Shown: in pieces, positions 63,568-64,000 of the stretch
Layout: each line of letters opens with the position of its first letter
Position numbering within the stretch: position 1 is the stretch's first letter
Assembly: GCA_019751875.1 (NCBI GenBank)
Contig: JAIEMV010000002.1
Coordinates: 186,001 to 250,000 of the forward strand
Reading direction: 5' to 3'
DNA: 64,000 nt
From: Hyphomicrobium sp.
Lineage (GTDB): Bacteria > Pseudomonadota > Alphaproteobacteria > Rhizobiales > Hyphomicrobiaceae
Program-made: the position numbers and the translations under genes
Notes under the pieces: model-generated
Seen by the model: only the letters and a program-made list of their open reading frames with translations
The model's database searches: none
What the model was told of the DNA's origin: nothing

Positions 63568-63771
63568 TAATTTTCGCTTTACATTTTTTCGTCCAGGGGC
63601 TTTGAATGATCAACTTCGTGATGGTGCTCGTGGATACAAAGTGCTTAGATCAGGCTGGATCGGCATAGCGACACGGCAATTGGCTTACAGCGGGTCCATC
63701 CTCGAACGGCCAAAGCATTTAAACACACCACTTCCAGGTGACATGCGGCCAGTACGGGAGGAATACGCTTC

Positions 63772-64000
63772 ATGCCCGGGTCGAGGCAACTCATAGAGGC
63801 TTTCGGGGAGTGGCAGTCCTGTGAGGACCAGCCATCCGGAAATGCAATCCTTTCGAGCGGCGCACCAGCCATTCAGGAATTCAACCGCGCCATGCTTGGC
63901 CGGACGATCGAAGCTGAGGTGATCCCGCGCTTGATGATGGCGCACCGCGGTTTTGCGCAGACCGAATCCGCACCGTCATCGATGCACATTACGTCGGAAG
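63772..64000 (+). CDS. AerR/PpaA-like regulator, N-terminal fragment
   Basis: 76 residues before the right edge, from the ATG at 63772 with GGGAGGAA upstream. The segment FNRAMLGRTIEAEVIPRLMMAHRG closely resembles the N-terminal region of AerR/PpaA proteins. These are the cobalamin-binding antirepressors that control CrtJ/PpsR and are usually encoded beside bchF. The B12-binding part would be beyond the window. The call is from sequence pattern and location. Confidence 0.65.
   Translation, partial: MPGSRQLIEAFGEWQSCEDQPSGNAILSSGAPAIQEFNRAMLGRTIEAEVIPRLMMAHRGFAQTESAPSSMHITSE

Noticed and set aside
63602-63796. 64-codon plus-strand frame before the aerR-like gene
   Set aside because: No ribosome site or motif; it overlaps the better-supported start at 63772 in another frame.

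Overview
The window is GC-rich DNA from a phototrophic alphaproteobacterium, most likely of the Hyphomicrobiales. The evidence is the gene order ruvCAB-ybgC-tolQRAB-pal-cpoB-tilS-ftsH-glmM, a 6S RNA beside 5-formyltetrahydrofolate cyclo-ligase, CtrA-like and FNR-like sites, and half of a purple-bacterial photosynthesis gene cluster. Genus-level assignment is not possible from reading alone.

Left part (1-26.6 kb), mostly minus strand. It starts with a truncated MuiA-like gene, serC, a beta-barrel outer-membrane protein and glmM. A plus-strand pair follows: an orphan ParA-type ATPase with a small basic partner. Next come folP, ftsH, tilS and the Tol-Pal envelope machine. The Tol-Pal block carries extra genes: an additional OmpA-like protein, two tandem near-identical mini-lipoproteins and a beta-carbonic anhydrase. 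After it come ybgC, a Tat-type metallophosphoesterase and ruvB, then a PilZ protein, a mini membrane protein, ruvA, ruvC and yebC. A hairpin-rich intergenic region leads to ymdB, 5-FCL and 6S RNA.

Middle part (26.6-45.1 kb), mostly plus strand and housekeeping: a secreted EF-hand protein, gap and a class I aldolase, a mono-haem cytochrome c, a YcbB-like L,D-transpeptidase, a degenerate ThiE, a Sel1-repeat protein, suhB, pdxH, a surface-antigen-like protein, fabI and a histidine phosphatase. A 44-bp tandem repeat precedes a lipid-modification neighbourhood with two CFA-synthase-like methyltransferases, a flavin amine-oxidase-like protein, and DUF1365, DUF1295 and DUF2177 proteins.

Right part (45.1-64 kb), minus strand: bchF-N-B-H-L-M-lhaA-puhA-B-C-orf-acsF-puhE-hemA looks like one superoperon, ending in a strong terminator behind hemA. 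A separate bchE-bchJ unit follows. The bchE leader holds a consensus PpsR/CrtJ box (TGT-N12-ACA) and a one-mismatch FNR box. The bchF promoter has a PpsR-like palindrome over its -35. A truncated divergent gene at the right edge resembles the B12-binding antirepressor AerR/PpaA. Together these encode 5-aminolevulinate synthesis, Mg chelation, methylation, both aerobic (AcsF) and anaerobic (BchE) ring closure, dark protochlorophyllide reduction, 3-vinyl hydration, and reaction-centre H-subunit assembly.

The best candidates for undescribed biology are the ParA/partner pair, the twin mini-lipoproteins inside the tol-pal locus, the hairpin-rich region at 24.7-24.9 kb and the CFA/flavoprotein lipid cluster.
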